Positions 1 to 7,465 of a stretch of 64,000 nucleotides of DNA are shown here, one piece after another. Each line of letters starts with the position of its first letter. The first letter of the stretch is position 1. Source of the DNA: Chitinophaga sp. HK235 (lineage in GTDB: Bacteria > Bacteroidota > Bacteroidia > Chitinophagales > Chitinophagaceae); contig NZ_CP073766.1 of the NCBI RefSeq assembly GCF_018255755.1, forward strand, positions 4,030,001 through 4,094,000, given 5' to 3'. The notes under the pieces are model-generated. The model worked only from the letters and a program-made list of their open reading frames with translations, searched no databases and had not been told where the DNA came from. Position numbers and translations under genes: made by a program.

Positions 1-59
1 ATAACCTTACAATCATCAAATATTTTGAGTTGTCAGCCAGTGATGGCTAAAGACAAGGA

Positions 60-257
60 CTAAGCTTCAAGTTTACCACTCGCCAGCTGTTGTTTGTAAA
101 CAGCCTTTAACACCTCGTTACGGCGTTTAACAGATGGTTTAGTGAAAGACTGGCGGGATCTGAGCTGAAGCAGGATACGTGCTTTCTCAAATTTCTTTTT
201 ATATTTTTTAAGCGCCTTGTCTATGTTTTCGCAATCTTTAGAATCAATGATCAACAT
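60..257 (-). CDS. rpsU: 30S ribosomal protein S21
   Basis: Small basic protein of 65 residues with the S21 layout: an acidic/hydrophobic start (MLIIDSKDCENIDKALKKYK), a lysine-rich helix and an arginine-rich middle (QLRSRQSFTKPSVKRR). The length and the DKALKKYKKKFEKA helix fit Bacteroidota S21, which sits on the 30S platform near the anti-Shine-Dalgarno region. It has its own consensus promoter at 286-316, so it need not depend on the repressor gene upstream on the same strand. No strong terminator is visible before base 1; only a weak 5-bp hairpin lies at 35-48. Confidence 0.93.
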   Translation of the reverse strand: MLIIDSKDCENIDKALKKYKKKFEKARILLQLRSRQSFTKPSVKRRNEVLKAVYKQQLASGKLEA

Positions 258-285
258 AATTTTTGCCTCTTATTTTTTAGGAACG

Positions 286-316
286 CAAAGATAACATAAC
301 ATTTTATAAAAACAAA
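286..316 (-). promoter_or_regulatory. Consensus Bacteroidota promoter of rpsU
   Basis: On the minus strand TTTG (316-313) is followed after exactly 19 bp by TATCTTTG (293-286), a full match to the -33/-7 consensus TTTG-N19-TAnnTTTG used by the Bacteroidota primary sigma factor. The start codon of rpsU lies 28 bp downstream of the -7 box. Confidence 0.8.
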
Positions 317-334
317 AAACCAATTTCCGATTCC

Positions 335-422
335 GGGATTTTTTGATGTATCGTACTGATATGCAGGGGAAAAGGAATTGATCTATGCCACTGCTCACCG
401 GTGCGTCCTATCAAAAAATCCC
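335..422. repeat. 88-bp element bounded by perfect 13-bp inverted repeats
   Basis: GGGATTTTTTGAT (335-347) and ATCAAAAAATCCC (410-422) are exact reverse complements separated by 62 bp. The element fills most of the gap between the repressor gene and the rpsU promoter. No coding frame is evident inside. It could be a miniature mobile or REP-like element, or a long-loop hairpin at the 3' end of the repressor transcript. The T-run is part of the repeat itself, not downstream of it, so it is not a standard intrinsic terminator. Confidence 0.6.
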
Positions 423-436
423 ATTACCGGCGACTG

Positions 437-1189
437 TTAATCTTTGATTTTCTTTTTCAGGAGACTTACCTGATCCTGCAGGTGGCTGACCATATCAGCC
501 AGATGGTTGACACTCATACGGCTTTGCTGGCTGGATTTGCTGATAACGGCATCAGACTGCCATAATTCCAGCACATCCTCCATTTCCACCGGATAAGGTT
601 CAAACTGGGGATTGTCTGATACGAGTGTAAGCCTGGATTTGGAACGGGTGCTTTTCACCACTCTTTTAAAAACAATGCCTTCACGGGAAGTGATTACCAC
701 GTAGGTTTCATTGCTTTTGATTTCTTCCCAGCCTTCTACCTTATGGCATACGATAACGGAACCGGAGGTAACAGGCAACATGGAATCACCGGCAATTTCA
801 AAAGCGCGGTAATCGCCGGCACCCAGCATAGGCAGGGTGAAGGTGTTGAGCTCCTCAATAAATTCATCGTCATTGTAGCCGGCAAGGTAACCGGCGGCAG
901 CTTTCACCGGTACAAACTGTATCGCCTGACGGGCGCTGCCCAGTTTCTGCTGGCGGCGCTTCTCCAGGAAATTATCTTTCTGGGAACCGAGATCACGCCG
1001 GAGCAGGTCATCGATGGAAACCCGGAACATGTCACTGACCTGTTCCAGCACCTCCGTACGTGGCTCCGCACGCTCTTCCTCGTATGCACCCAGCAAAGAA
1101 CGCTTGATGCCCAGTTTGTCTGCAAACTCTTGCTGCGTCCAGCCTTTTTGCTTACGCAGATATTTCAAATTCTGACATACTACGGACAT
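437..1189 (-). CDS. XRE-family repressor with S24 (LexA-like) autocleavage domain
   Basis: 250 residues. An N-terminal XRE helix-turn-helix (about residues 6-60; WTQQEFADKLGIKRSLLGAY) is joined to a C-terminal S24/LexA peptidase fold. The candidate catalytic serine is S136 (GDSM) and the lysine is K175 (VFKRVV), a 39-residue spacing close to the 37 of LexA. A probable self-cleavage Ala-Gly lies at A99-G100 in VPVKAAAGYL. The last 30 residues look like a short coiled coil (HLQDQVSLLKKKIKD), an addition to LexA architecture. Two palindromes overlap its own promoter (1191-1228) and two more precede dinB, so it probably represses itself and the dinB-dnaE2 pair and is inactivated by a DNA-damage signal. 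The signal and RecA dependence are inference. Confidence 0.88.
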   Translation of the reverse strand: MSVVCQNLKYLRKQKGWTQQEFADKLGIKRSLLGAYEEERAEPRTEVLEQVSDMFRVSIDDLLRRDLGSQKDNFLEKRRQQKLGSARQAIQFVPVKAAAGYLAGYNDDEFIEELNTFTLPMLGAGDYRAFEIAGDSMLPVTSGSVIVCHKVEGWEEIKSNETYVVITSREGIVFKRVVKSTRSKSRLTLVSDNPQFEPYPVEMEDVLELWQSDAVISKSSQQSRMSVNHLADMVSHLQDQVSLLKKKIKD

Positions 1190-1190
1190 A

Positions 1191-1207
1191 ACCTAAATAA
1201 TTTAGTA
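1191..1207. promoter_or_regulatory. Operator copy 1 in front of the XRE-S24 gene
   Basis: Imperfect palindrome with core CTAA-ATAAT-TTAG (1193-1205), continuing as TTAGTA on the right side. It begins one base upstream of the repressor start codon. Its centre (1199) is 20 bp, about two helical turns, from that of operator copy 2. It shares the half-site and 5-bp spacer with the sites upstream of dinB. Confidence 0.65.
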
Positions 1208-1209
1208 CC

Positions 1210-1228
1210 TTGCTAACAAAATTAGCAA
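1210..1228. promoter_or_regulatory. Operator copy 2 in front of the XRE-S24 gene
   Basis: Perfect palindrome TTGCTAACAAAATTAGCAA: 7-bp arms around a 5-bp spacer. On the minus strand its centre contains TAATTTTG (1224-1217), which matches the -7 box TAnnTTTG, with TTTG (1249-1246) 21 bp upstream. A repressor bound here would cover the core promoter, as expected for autoregulation. Confidence 0.75.
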
Positions 1229-1249
1229 ATAATTTTATAAAATCCCAAA
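1217..1249 (-). promoter_or_regulatory. Promoter of the XRE-S24 repressor
   Basis: TTTG (1249-1246), a 21-bp spacer, then TAATTTTG (1224-1217) on the minus strand. The start codon at 1189 lies about 27 bp downstream of the -7 box. The -7 box is buried in the perfect operator palindrome. An alternative -7 match, TATATTTG, lies at 1253-1246. Confidence 0.55.
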
Positions 1250-1297
1250 TATATTCAAGCCGCTTCGCTTATTTTTGCGCGGTAAAATCAACATGTT

Positions 1298-1744
1298 ATG
1301 GTACATCTACACTCCATTCTGAGATGGGCAATCGTATTGGCTGGGCTTTGGGCAGTTATCCGCGCTTTTAAAGGTGTTTCCGGCAAAACGCCGTTCACCG
1401 CAGCTGATAATAAAGCAGGATTGTTTTTTATGATCTTCTGTGATATCCAGCTTTTGGTAGGACTGCTGTTATATTTTGTATTTAGCGAGAAAGCAAAAGC
1501 CGGACTGGCAGACATGGGCGCCGCTATGAAAAATCCTGCCCTGCGCTTTTTTACTGTTGAGCACACCCTCATGGCTGTGATTGCCATCGCCCTGGTGCAT
1601 ATCGGCAAATCCAAAGTGAAAAAAGCTACTTCCGATGCTCAGAAACACAAGCTGGCCCTTACATTCTATGGCATTGCATTTATCCTGATCCTGGCGCTCA
1701 TCCCCTGGCCTTTCCGTCAGGCACTGGGTGCAGCCTGGTACTAA
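1298..1744 (+). CDS. Small four-helix membrane protein, cytochrome-b-like
   Basis: 148 residues with about four hydrophobic helices (roughly 5-20, 42-62, 85-105, 122-140). His4 and His6 near the N-terminus (VHLHSILRW), His89 (VEHTLM) and His101 (LVHIGKS) are arranged like haem or metal ligands. Bacteroidota proteins of this type are often annotated simply as 'cytochrome B', but I cannot show haem binding. The gene is monocistronic and ends in a strong bidirectional terminator. ATG 1298 is used because the nearby ATG at 1293 is out of frame. Function unknown. Confidence 0.75.
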   Translation: MVHLHSILRWAIVLAGLWAVIRAFKGVSGKTPFTAADNKAGLFFMIFCDIQLLVGLLLYFVFSEKAKAGLADMGAAMKNPALRFFTVEHTLMAVIAIALVHIGKSKVKKATSDAQKHKLALTFYGIAFILILALIPWPFRQALGAAWY

Positions 1745-1768
1745 TATCAAGCAAAAACGTATTGATGA

Positions 1769-1801
1769 AAAATGGCGGTCAATAGACCGCCATTTTCTTT
1801 T
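1769..1801. terminator. Bidirectional intrinsic terminator
   Basis: Stem of 12 bp (1769-1780 with 1785-1796; ATGGCGGTC/GACCGCCAT core) with an AATA loop. A-tracts and T-tracts on both flanks serve the convergent genes ending at 1744 (+) and 1826 (-). Confidence 0.85.
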
Positions 1802-1825
1802 TATTGATTGACCACTACGAAATAC

Positions 1826-2530
1826 TTATCCTTTGTCCTTATTATACAACCGGAAGGAGTAGATATAAGGCAGGGCTGCCAGTACAATAGCCGCAAAGAA
1901 AATCAGAAACACCCCGGTAATCAGCGGCAGGAAAAAACTAATGATGATCATCACCACACCGGCACTGATCCATAAAGTAGCCGCCATCTGGTGCGTTTTA
2001 GTCCATATCTCACTGCTCTGCAATGTCCAGGGCGTTCGCACCCCGATGTAATGGTTGGGCGTTGTTTGCAGTTTCCGCAGATACAACCCGATACCGATCA
2101 CCAACACACCTATCACCACAAAGGCCCAACGCGCCATTTCGAACGGTTTGCCCAGACTCACCATAAAGATAATCAAACAGGAGAACAACGCCAGATAAAT
2201 ATGTATGGCAAACCGTACCCTGTAATATTCCCGCTGCTCTATTGTAGACACCACCGGACTATTGCTTTCTTCCGGGGGAATATAACGGAACAGCGCATAG
2301 ATCAATGCGTTGGTCACAAACTGAAAGATCATCAACAGCAGAAAAGCTGTTCTGCCATTCATCCCCTCCGGATTCCCACTCTTGTCGAAGCTTGTTGGAA
2401 TATCCACCGGCAGATTGTTCCAGATAATGGCCAGATAAGCCATGGGCAAGAGTAGCAGGGCCAGGATGAGAAACTCCTTCAATGCATTGGTTTGTTTCAT
2501 GGGACGATAGTTTAAAAGATCAACATTCAC
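1826..2530 (-). CDS. DUF1648/SdpI-family membrane protein
   Basis: 234 residues. The N-terminal part has the DUF1648 motif, in which a first TM helix is followed by LPVDIPTSFDKSGNPEGM; the C-terminal part carries the SdpI-like motif NHYIGVRTPWTLQSSEIW and further helices, about six in total. SdpI in Bacillus is an immunity protein and signal receptor, but most family members have no known role. The protein could start at M1 (2530) or at M11 (2500, MKQTNALKEF); the latter starts just before the first TM helix and is equally plausible. It lies between the repressor and dinB on the opposite strand, and its upstream region faces the dinB operators, so co-regulation is possible but unproven. Confidence 0.78.
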   Translation of the reverse strand: MNVDLLNYRPMKQTNALKEFLILALLLLPMAYLAIIWNNLPVDIPTSFDKSGNPEGMNGRTAFLLLMIFQFVTNALIYALFRYIPPEESNSPVVSTIEQREYYRVRFAIHIYLALFSCLIIFMVSLGKPFEMARWAFVVIGVLVIGIGLYLRKLQTTPNHYIGVRTPWTLQSSEIWTKTHQMAATLWISAGVVMIIISFFLPLITGVFLIFFAAIVLAALPYIYSFRLYNKDKG

Positions 2531-2639
2531 TTTCGCCTTATTCCCTCATTACCATTCCCTTATACTACAGATTGCCCGTCTGATATGTTGTATCAAAGAT
2601 AGGAAAATTGAAAATGGGGATAAAATCCAAGCAATAAAA

Positions 2640-2656
2640 TACTAATTATTTTAGTA
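2640..2656. promoter_or_regulatory. Operator copy 3, upstream of dinB
   Basis: Perfect palindrome TACTAA-TTATT-TTAGTA, the same CTAA-N5-TTAG core as the sites in front of the XRE-S24 gene. It abuts operator copy 4; the centres are 18 bp apart. Confidence 0.72.
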
Positions 2657-2675
2657 TTACTAATAAATTTAGTAA
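2657..2675. promoter_or_regulatory. Operator copy 4, upstream of dinB
   Basis: Perfect palindrome TTACTAATAAATTTAGTAA with 7-bp arms and a 5-bp spacer. Its centre contains TAAATTTA, a 7-of-8 match... of the variable form of the -7 box (three of four fixed bases in TTTG), so the dinB promoter probably lies within it. The dinB start codon follows about 110 bp downstream (2784). Confidence 0.72.
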
Positions 2676-2783
2676 ATTGCGGCTACAAAAGTGATTACGG
2701 CTGGCAGGCCCTGCTGATCACTGTCTATGCTGACCCTACGCCCGGCCTGCCATCCGCCTATCGCTTTGTTAAACAGGAATTAT

Positions 2784-3995
2784 ATGCTCACGTTACAACA
2801 GCGTGCTATCGCGCATTTTGATCTGGATTGTTTTTTTGTGTCGGTGGAATGCCAGCAGGATAGCCGGTTGAAAGGTAAACCCCTGTTAATAGGCGGCAGC
2901 AGCGACCGCGCCGTAGTAGCGGCCTGCAGTTACGAAGCACGCCGCTATGGCATCCACTCGGCCATGCCCATGAAAACAGCCCTGCGGCTCTGCCCTCACG
3001 CCATCGTCCGCAGCGGTGACATGGATCGCTACAGCGAAAAATCACGGGAAGTGACCAGCATCATTGCCGACAAAGCTCCTTTGTACGAAAAATCATCCAT
3101 CGACGAGTTTTATCTCGACCTCTCCGGCATGGACAAATTTTTCGGCTCCCTCAAATGGACCACGGAACTGAGAAAAGCCATCATTAAAGAATCCGGACTG
3201 CCCATTTCCTTCGGCCTCGCATCTAACAAACTCGTCTCTAAAGTAGCCACCGATGAAGCCAAACCCAACGGGCAACTGGAAATACTGTTCGGCCATGAAA
3301 AAAATTTCCTCGCCCCCCTCTCCATCGAGAAAATACCCATGGTAGGCAAGGAAACCGCCGCACAACTCAGACGCCGCGGCGTGGAAACCGTCAAAACCCT
3401 GAGCGAGGTACCCATCTCCCTGCTGGAAGCCTGGATGGGGAAAAACGGCATCTCCCTCTGGAAAAAAGCCAACGGCATCGACGAATCCCCGGTAGTGCCC
3501 TACTATGAACAAAAATCCATCTCCACCGAAAGTACCTTCCCTGCAGATACCATCGACATGGAATTCCTCCATGCCGAACTGGTACGCATGACCGAAAAAA
3601 TAGCATTTGAACTACGCCAGCAGAACAAACTGACCGGCTGCGTGACCCTCAAAATCCGGTACTCCGACTTTGAAACCGTCACCAAACAAATGTCTATCCC
3701 CTACTCCTGCTCCGATCATGTACTGCTTGAAAAAGTAAAAGACCTGTTTAAAAAACTGTATGACCGCCGCCTGCTGGTACGCCTTATCGGCGTACGGTTC
3801 AGCCATCTCGTGCAAGGCAACTACCAGATCAATCTCTTCGACGACAGCCAGGAAATGATCGCCCTTTATCAGGCTATCGACCATATCAAAAACCGCTTTG
3901 GCGCAGACCTGCTCATGAAAGGCACCAACGTGGCGCCTCCCGGCCAGCGGAAATATCCTGTGCAAAAAGATATCATGCCATACTACAAAGGATGA
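2784..3995 (+). CDS. dinB: DNA polymerase IV (Y-family, DinB)
   Basis: 403 residues from ATG 2784; an in-frame ATG at 2727 would add 19 residues with no family counterpart, so the later start is preferred. The palm motif HFDLDCFFVSVE (D13, D15) and SSIDEFYLDLSG (D107, E108) carry the catalytic acidic residues, so this is an active polymerase and not an ImuB-type inactive one. The helix-hairpin-helix (about 170-215) and little-finger domain follow. YQINLFDD near the C-terminus fits a sliding-clamp binding motif (QxxLF). The enzyme performs low-fidelity translesion synthesis. Its stop is 4 bp before the dnaE2-like start, so the two are co-transcribed. Two operators upstream tie it to the XRE-S24 repressor. 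Confidence 0.93.
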   Translation: MLTLQQRAIAHFDLDCFFVSVECQQDSRLKGKPLLIGGSSDRAVVAACSYEARRYGIHSAMPMKTALRLCPHAIVRSGDMDRYSEKSREVTSIIADKAPLYEKSSIDEFYLDLSGMDKFFGSLKWTTELRKAIIKESGLPISFGLASNKLVSKVATDEAKPNGQLEILFGHEKNFLAPLSIEKIPMVGKETAAQLRRRGVETVKTLSEVPISLLEAWMGKNGISLWKKANGIDESPVVPYYEQKSISTESTFPADTIDMEFLHAELVRMTEKIAFELRQQNKLTGCVTLKIRYSDFETVTKQMSIPYSCSDHVLLEKVKDLFKKLYDRRLLVRLIGVRFSHLVQGNYQINLFDDSQEMIALYQAIDHIKNRFGADLLMKGTNVAPPGQRKYPVQKDIMPYYKG

Positions 3996-3999
3996 CGCC

Positions 4000-6957
4000 A
4001 TGTACCTGAACTGTAAAACATTTTTCAGCCTGCGCTATGGCACCATGCCTGCCAGCATGCTGGTCGAAAAAGCCGCGCAGCTGGGCATCACCACCCTGGC
4101 CCTCACTAATATCAACATCACCTCCGATGCCTGGGAGTTTGTGGAGCAATGCAGGCAACACCTGATCAAACCGGTGCTGGGCGTGGAATGCCATCAGCAA
4201 ACCACTTTCCGCTATATACTCCTGGCCCGCAACCAGGAAGGCTGGTACCAGATCAACCTGTTTCTTTCCGAATACCTGCATAGCGGCCACCCATTCCCCG
4301 ACCGGGCACCGGCCCTACCCGGCACCTACGCCATCTATACCTGGGGCAGCCTTGCACCGGAGATACTCCTCCCACATGAACTGCTGGGTATTAAACCCCG
4401 TGATATCAATAAACTGTTCCGCGTGGACACCCTCAGCATCCGCCACAAACTGGTGGTCATGCATCCTGTCACCTTTCAGGACAATGAACACTTTGAACTG
4501 CACCGGATACTGCGCGCCATCGATCAGAACATCCTGATTTCCCAGCTGGAGCCCCATACCACCGGCACTATCCACGACCAGTTCATTCATCCTGCCAAAA
4601 TGGTGGAGCATTTTGAGCAATACCCGCATATTGTGGAAAACACCCTTAGTATCCTGGAAACCTGCACGGTAGATATGGAAATGAACGTTCCCCGCAACCG
4701 GAAATATTTTCTCGGCAGCGTGGAAGAAGACCGGCAAAAACTGCGGGAGCTGGCCTATGAAGGCATGGAATACCGCTACGGCAAAGACAATCCGGAATCG
4801 GCACGCCGCATAGAGCGTGAGCTGAAAATCATTGCCCAGCTGGAGTTTGAAGCATACTTTCTTATCTCCTGGGATATTATCCGCTACGCACAGGAACGGG
4901 GTTTCTTTTACGTAGGACGCGGCAGTGGCGCCAACTCCATCGTAGCCTACTGCCTGAAAATAACAGATGTAGACCCAATAGAACTGGACCTGTTTTTTGA
5001 ACGTTTCCTGAATCCTTACCGCACTTCACCACCAGACTTTGACATCGATTTTTCCTGGCGTGACCGCGACGAGATCATTCAGTATGTTTTTGATAAATAT
5101 GGCCGGGAATATACTGCGTTGCTGGGCACTGTCACCACTTTCCAGACCAATGCCATCGTCCGGGAGATGGGTAAGGTGTATGGGCTTCCCAAAAAAGAAA
5201 TCGATAAGATCCTGGAGAACGGTTTCAACATACAACTGAATGAAGACAATATCCAGCGCAAAATCCTGCATTTCAGCAAACTGATGGACCAGGAAAAATC
5301 CTTTCCCAACCATCTCAGCATACATGCCGGCGGTATTCTTATCAGCGACGAACCTATTCATCATTACTGTACTACCTACCTGCCGCCCAAAGGCTTCAGT
5401 ACTGCACAACTGGACATGTGGCAGGCCGAACGCATCGGGCTGTATAAGTTCGATATCCTCAGTCAGCGCGGCCTGGGGCATATCCGCGATGCCATTGATC
5501 TTATCCGGGAAAACAAACAGGTAGACATCGACATTCACAATGTAAAAGCCTTTACCATCGATACCAAAGTGCGGGAAAATCTGAAAAAGGTGAATACGAT
5601 CGGTTGTTTTTATATTGAATCCCCTGCCATGCGGCAGCTGCTGCAGAAACTGGAATGCGACAACTATCTGGCGCTGGTAGCTGCCAGCTCTATCATCCGG
5701 CCGGGAGTAGCCCAGTCAGGCATGATGAAACAATATATTCAAAGCTATCGCAATCCCGCTTCCGTTACTTATCTGCACCCTATTATTGAGGACTTGCTCA
5801 AGGAAACCTTTGGTATTATGGTGTATCAGGAAGATGTGATCAAAGTGGCCCACCAGTACGCCAATATGGAACTGGCCGATGCAGATACGCTGCGGCGGGC
5901 CATGGCAGGGAAATACAGGGGGACCAAAGAGTTTGAGCAGATCCAGGAAAGATTTTTTGCCAACTGCGCCAGACTGGGACGGCCTTATGAAGTGTCGGTG
6001 GAAGTGTGGCGGCAGATTGCCAGTTTTGCCAACTTCTCCTTCTCTAAAGCCCATTCCGCCAGCTTCGCCGTAGAGAGTTACCAAAGCCTGTATCTGAAAA
6101 CCTACTTCCCCGCAGAGTTTATGGTGGCCGTTATCAATAACTTCGGCGGCTTCTATAACCGGGAACTGTATTTCCAGGAGTTGAAAAAAACCGGTATCCG
6201 GCTACATCCGCCCTGTATCAACAACAGCGACTATTCTACCAATATCAAAGGGGAAGATGTGTATGTAGGCTTTATTCATATAGAAGGGCTGGAACAGGCG
6301 CTGGCAGAACGGATACTGGAAGAACGCCGGCAATACGGGCCATACCTGCATCTGGAGGATTTCTGTGCCAGAATAGCCCCTGGTGCAGAACAGCTGGAGC
6401 TGCTGATCCGCATCGGCTGTTTCCATTTCACCGGACATACCAAAAAACAGCTGTTGTGGAAAAGCAGTTTGCTGGTGCGTCAGAAAGATACCAGTACCTC
6501 CTCTCATACCATGTCACTCTTCAGCCCGGCGCCGGTCAACTGTGAACTACCGGAACTGGCCTACCATATGCACGAAGATGCCTTCGATGAAATTGATCTG
6601 CTGGGATTCCCGCTAATATCACCTTTTGAGGTGCTATCGCATGATCAGTCTGCGTATATCCCTGCCCGTAGTTTCAACAAATACATCCATCTGCCGGTTA
6701 CTACCCTGGGTTATCTGGTTACCACCAAGTTTATGCGCACATCCAGAGGTGAGCCGATGTGTTTTGGCACTTTCCTCGACCGGGAAGGTCATTTTATTGA
6801 TACGGTACATTTTCCGGACAGCCTGCGGCAATATCCTTTTCAGAAGGGTGGTTTTTATATCCTGCAGGGGAAGGTAGTTGCTGAATACAGCGTTATCACA
6901 CTGGAAATCAGTCAGATGCGAAAGATCGGATATTTCGAGGATAAAAAATTCCGATAA
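4000..6957 (+). CDS. dnaE2: Error-prone DNA polymerase III alpha subunit (DnaE2/ImuC-like)
   Basis: 985 residues, shorter than a replicative DnaE (about 1160). The C-family palm acids are present: D346, D348 and D350 in PPDFDIDF, and D485 in YKFDILSQRGL. The N-terminal PHP domain has lost its metal ligands: the usual HxH becomes N4-C-K6, and the TDH motif becomes T36-N37-I38, so it should have no PHP nuclease activity. A helix-hairpin-helix segment (about 790-820) is followed by a shortened C-terminal region with an OB-like part. This matches polymerases of damage-induced mutagenesis cassettes. Here the partner is an active DinB, with no ImuA or ImuB in view. Calling it DnaE2 rather than a second DnaE1 rests on length, the PHP loss and context. 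Confidence 0.85.
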   Translation: MYLNCKTFFSLRYGTMPASMLVEKAAQLGITTLALTNINITSDAWEFVEQCRQHLIKPVLGVECHQQTTFRYILLARNQEGWYQINLFLSEYLHSGHPFPDRAPALPGTYAIYTWGSLAPEILLPHELLGIKPRDINKLFRVDTLSIRHKLVVMHPVTFQDNEHFELHRILRAIDQNILISQLEPHTTGTIHDQFIHPAKMVEHFEQYPHIVENTLSILETCTVDMEMNVPRNRKYFLGSVEEDRQKLRELAYEGMEYRYGKDNPESARRIERELKIIAQLEFEAYFLISWDIIRYAQERGFFYVGRGSGANSIVAYCLKITDVDPIELDLFFERFLNPYRTSPPDFDIDFSWRDRDEIIQYVFDKYGREYTALLGTVTTFQTNAIVREMGKVYGLPKKEIDKILENGFNIQLNEDNIQRKILHFSKLMDQEKSFPNHLSIHAGGILISDEPIHHYCTTYLPPKGFSTAQLDMWQAERIGLYKFDILSQRGLGHIRDAIDLIRENKQVDIDIHNVKAFTIDTKVRENLKKVNTIGCFYIESPAMRQLLQKLECDNYLALVAASSIIRPGVAQSGMMKQYIQSYRNPASVTYLHPIIEDLLKETFGIMVYQEDVIKVAHQYANMELADADTLRRAMAGKYRGTKEFEQIQERFFANCARLGRPYEVSVEVWRQIASFANFSFSKAHSASFAVESYQSLYLKTYFPAEFMVAVINNFGGFYNRELYFQELKKTGIRLHPPCINNSDYSTNIKGEDVYVGFIHIEGLEQALAERILEERRQYGPYLHLEDFCARIAPGAEQLELLIRIGCFHFTGHTKKQLLWKSSLLVRQKDTSTSSHTMSLFSPAPVNCELPELAYHMHEDAFDEIDLLGFPLISPFEVLSHDQSAYIPARSFNKYIHLPVTTLGYLVTTKFMRTSRGEPMCFGTFLDREGHFIDTVHFPDSLRQYPFQKGGFYILQGKVVAEYSVITLEISQMRKIGYFEDKKFR

Positions 6958-6958
6958 C

Positions 6959-6993
6959 CCGACAAAATGTTGTATTTTTGTGTCAAATGTCGG
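6959..6993. promoter_or_regulatory. Operator/promoter of the Xre-RES toxin-antitoxin pair
   Basis: Inverted repeat with arms CCGACA (6959-6964) and TGTCGG (6988-6993), starting two bases after the dnaE2-like stop. Between the arms lies TATTTTTG (6973-6980), a match to the -7 box TAnnTTTG; the antitoxin ATG (6998) follows 17 bp later. The layout fits an antitoxin that binds and represses its own promoter. Confidence 0.6.
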
Positions 6994-6997
6994 CATC

Positions 6998-7450
6998 ATG
7001 AAACATGCTAAAAAATACCATGTGCAGGAGAATGCATTAATGATCGTGGAAGAACCAGGAGCGGCCTATGTTCCCGGTAGTGGTTATTTTGATTTTATTC
7101 AGCTTTCCCGCAGTGGCGTGCTGAAAAGAGCCTTACTAAACCTGAGCCGCCAGCTTTCTTTTTCACTGGCTGAGCTGGCACAGGTGCTGCATATCTCAGA
7201 AAGGACCTTACAACGGTATGCAGATGACGCCAAACTTTCTGCTGACACCTCCGAACGCGCCATTCTCCTCTCCCAGCTTTACCAAAGAGGCACCGAGGTT
7301 TTCGGTAATCTGGAAAACTTCAAGGAATGGATGCGTACCCCACTCCCAGCCTTCAACTATCAACTTCCTATCTCGCTCCTCGACACCACTTTCGGTTTTC
7401 AGCTCATACAGGATGAGCTGGGGCGTATAGAACACGGAATTTTTGCATAA
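6998..7450 (+). CDS. Xre/MbcA/ParS-type antitoxin of a RES toxin
   Basis: 150 residues from ATG 6998; an upstream in-frame ATG (6878) would overlap the dnaE2-like gene and is rejected. The N-terminal half holds an Xre-like helix-turn-helix (about 55-85; LAELAQVLHISERTLQRY). The C-terminal half has the MbcA/ParS signature: FGNLENFKEWMRTPLPAFN, LPISLLDTTFGFQLIQDEL and a terminal GRIEHGIFA. In this family the C-terminus caps the toxin active site and the HTH binds the operon promoter. It precedes the RES toxin by 15 bp. Confidence 0.9.
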   Translation: MKHAKKYHVQENALMIVEEPGAAYVPGSGYFDFIQLSRSGVLKRALLNLSRQLSFSLAELAQVLHISERTLQRYADDAKLSADTSERAILLSQLYQRGTEVFGNLENFKEWMRTPLPAFNYQLPISLLDTTFGFQLIQDELGRIEHGIFA

Positions 7451-7465
7451 TATCAACCTTCATCC

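Noticed and set aside
743..1216. 157-codon plus-strand frame across the repressor gene
   Set aside because: Antisense to the XRE-S24 gene and its operators; no domain.
2727..2783. Upstream in-frame ATG for dinB adding 19 residues
   Set aside because: The added residues have no counterpart in DinB proteins, whose conserved start aligns with ATG 2784.
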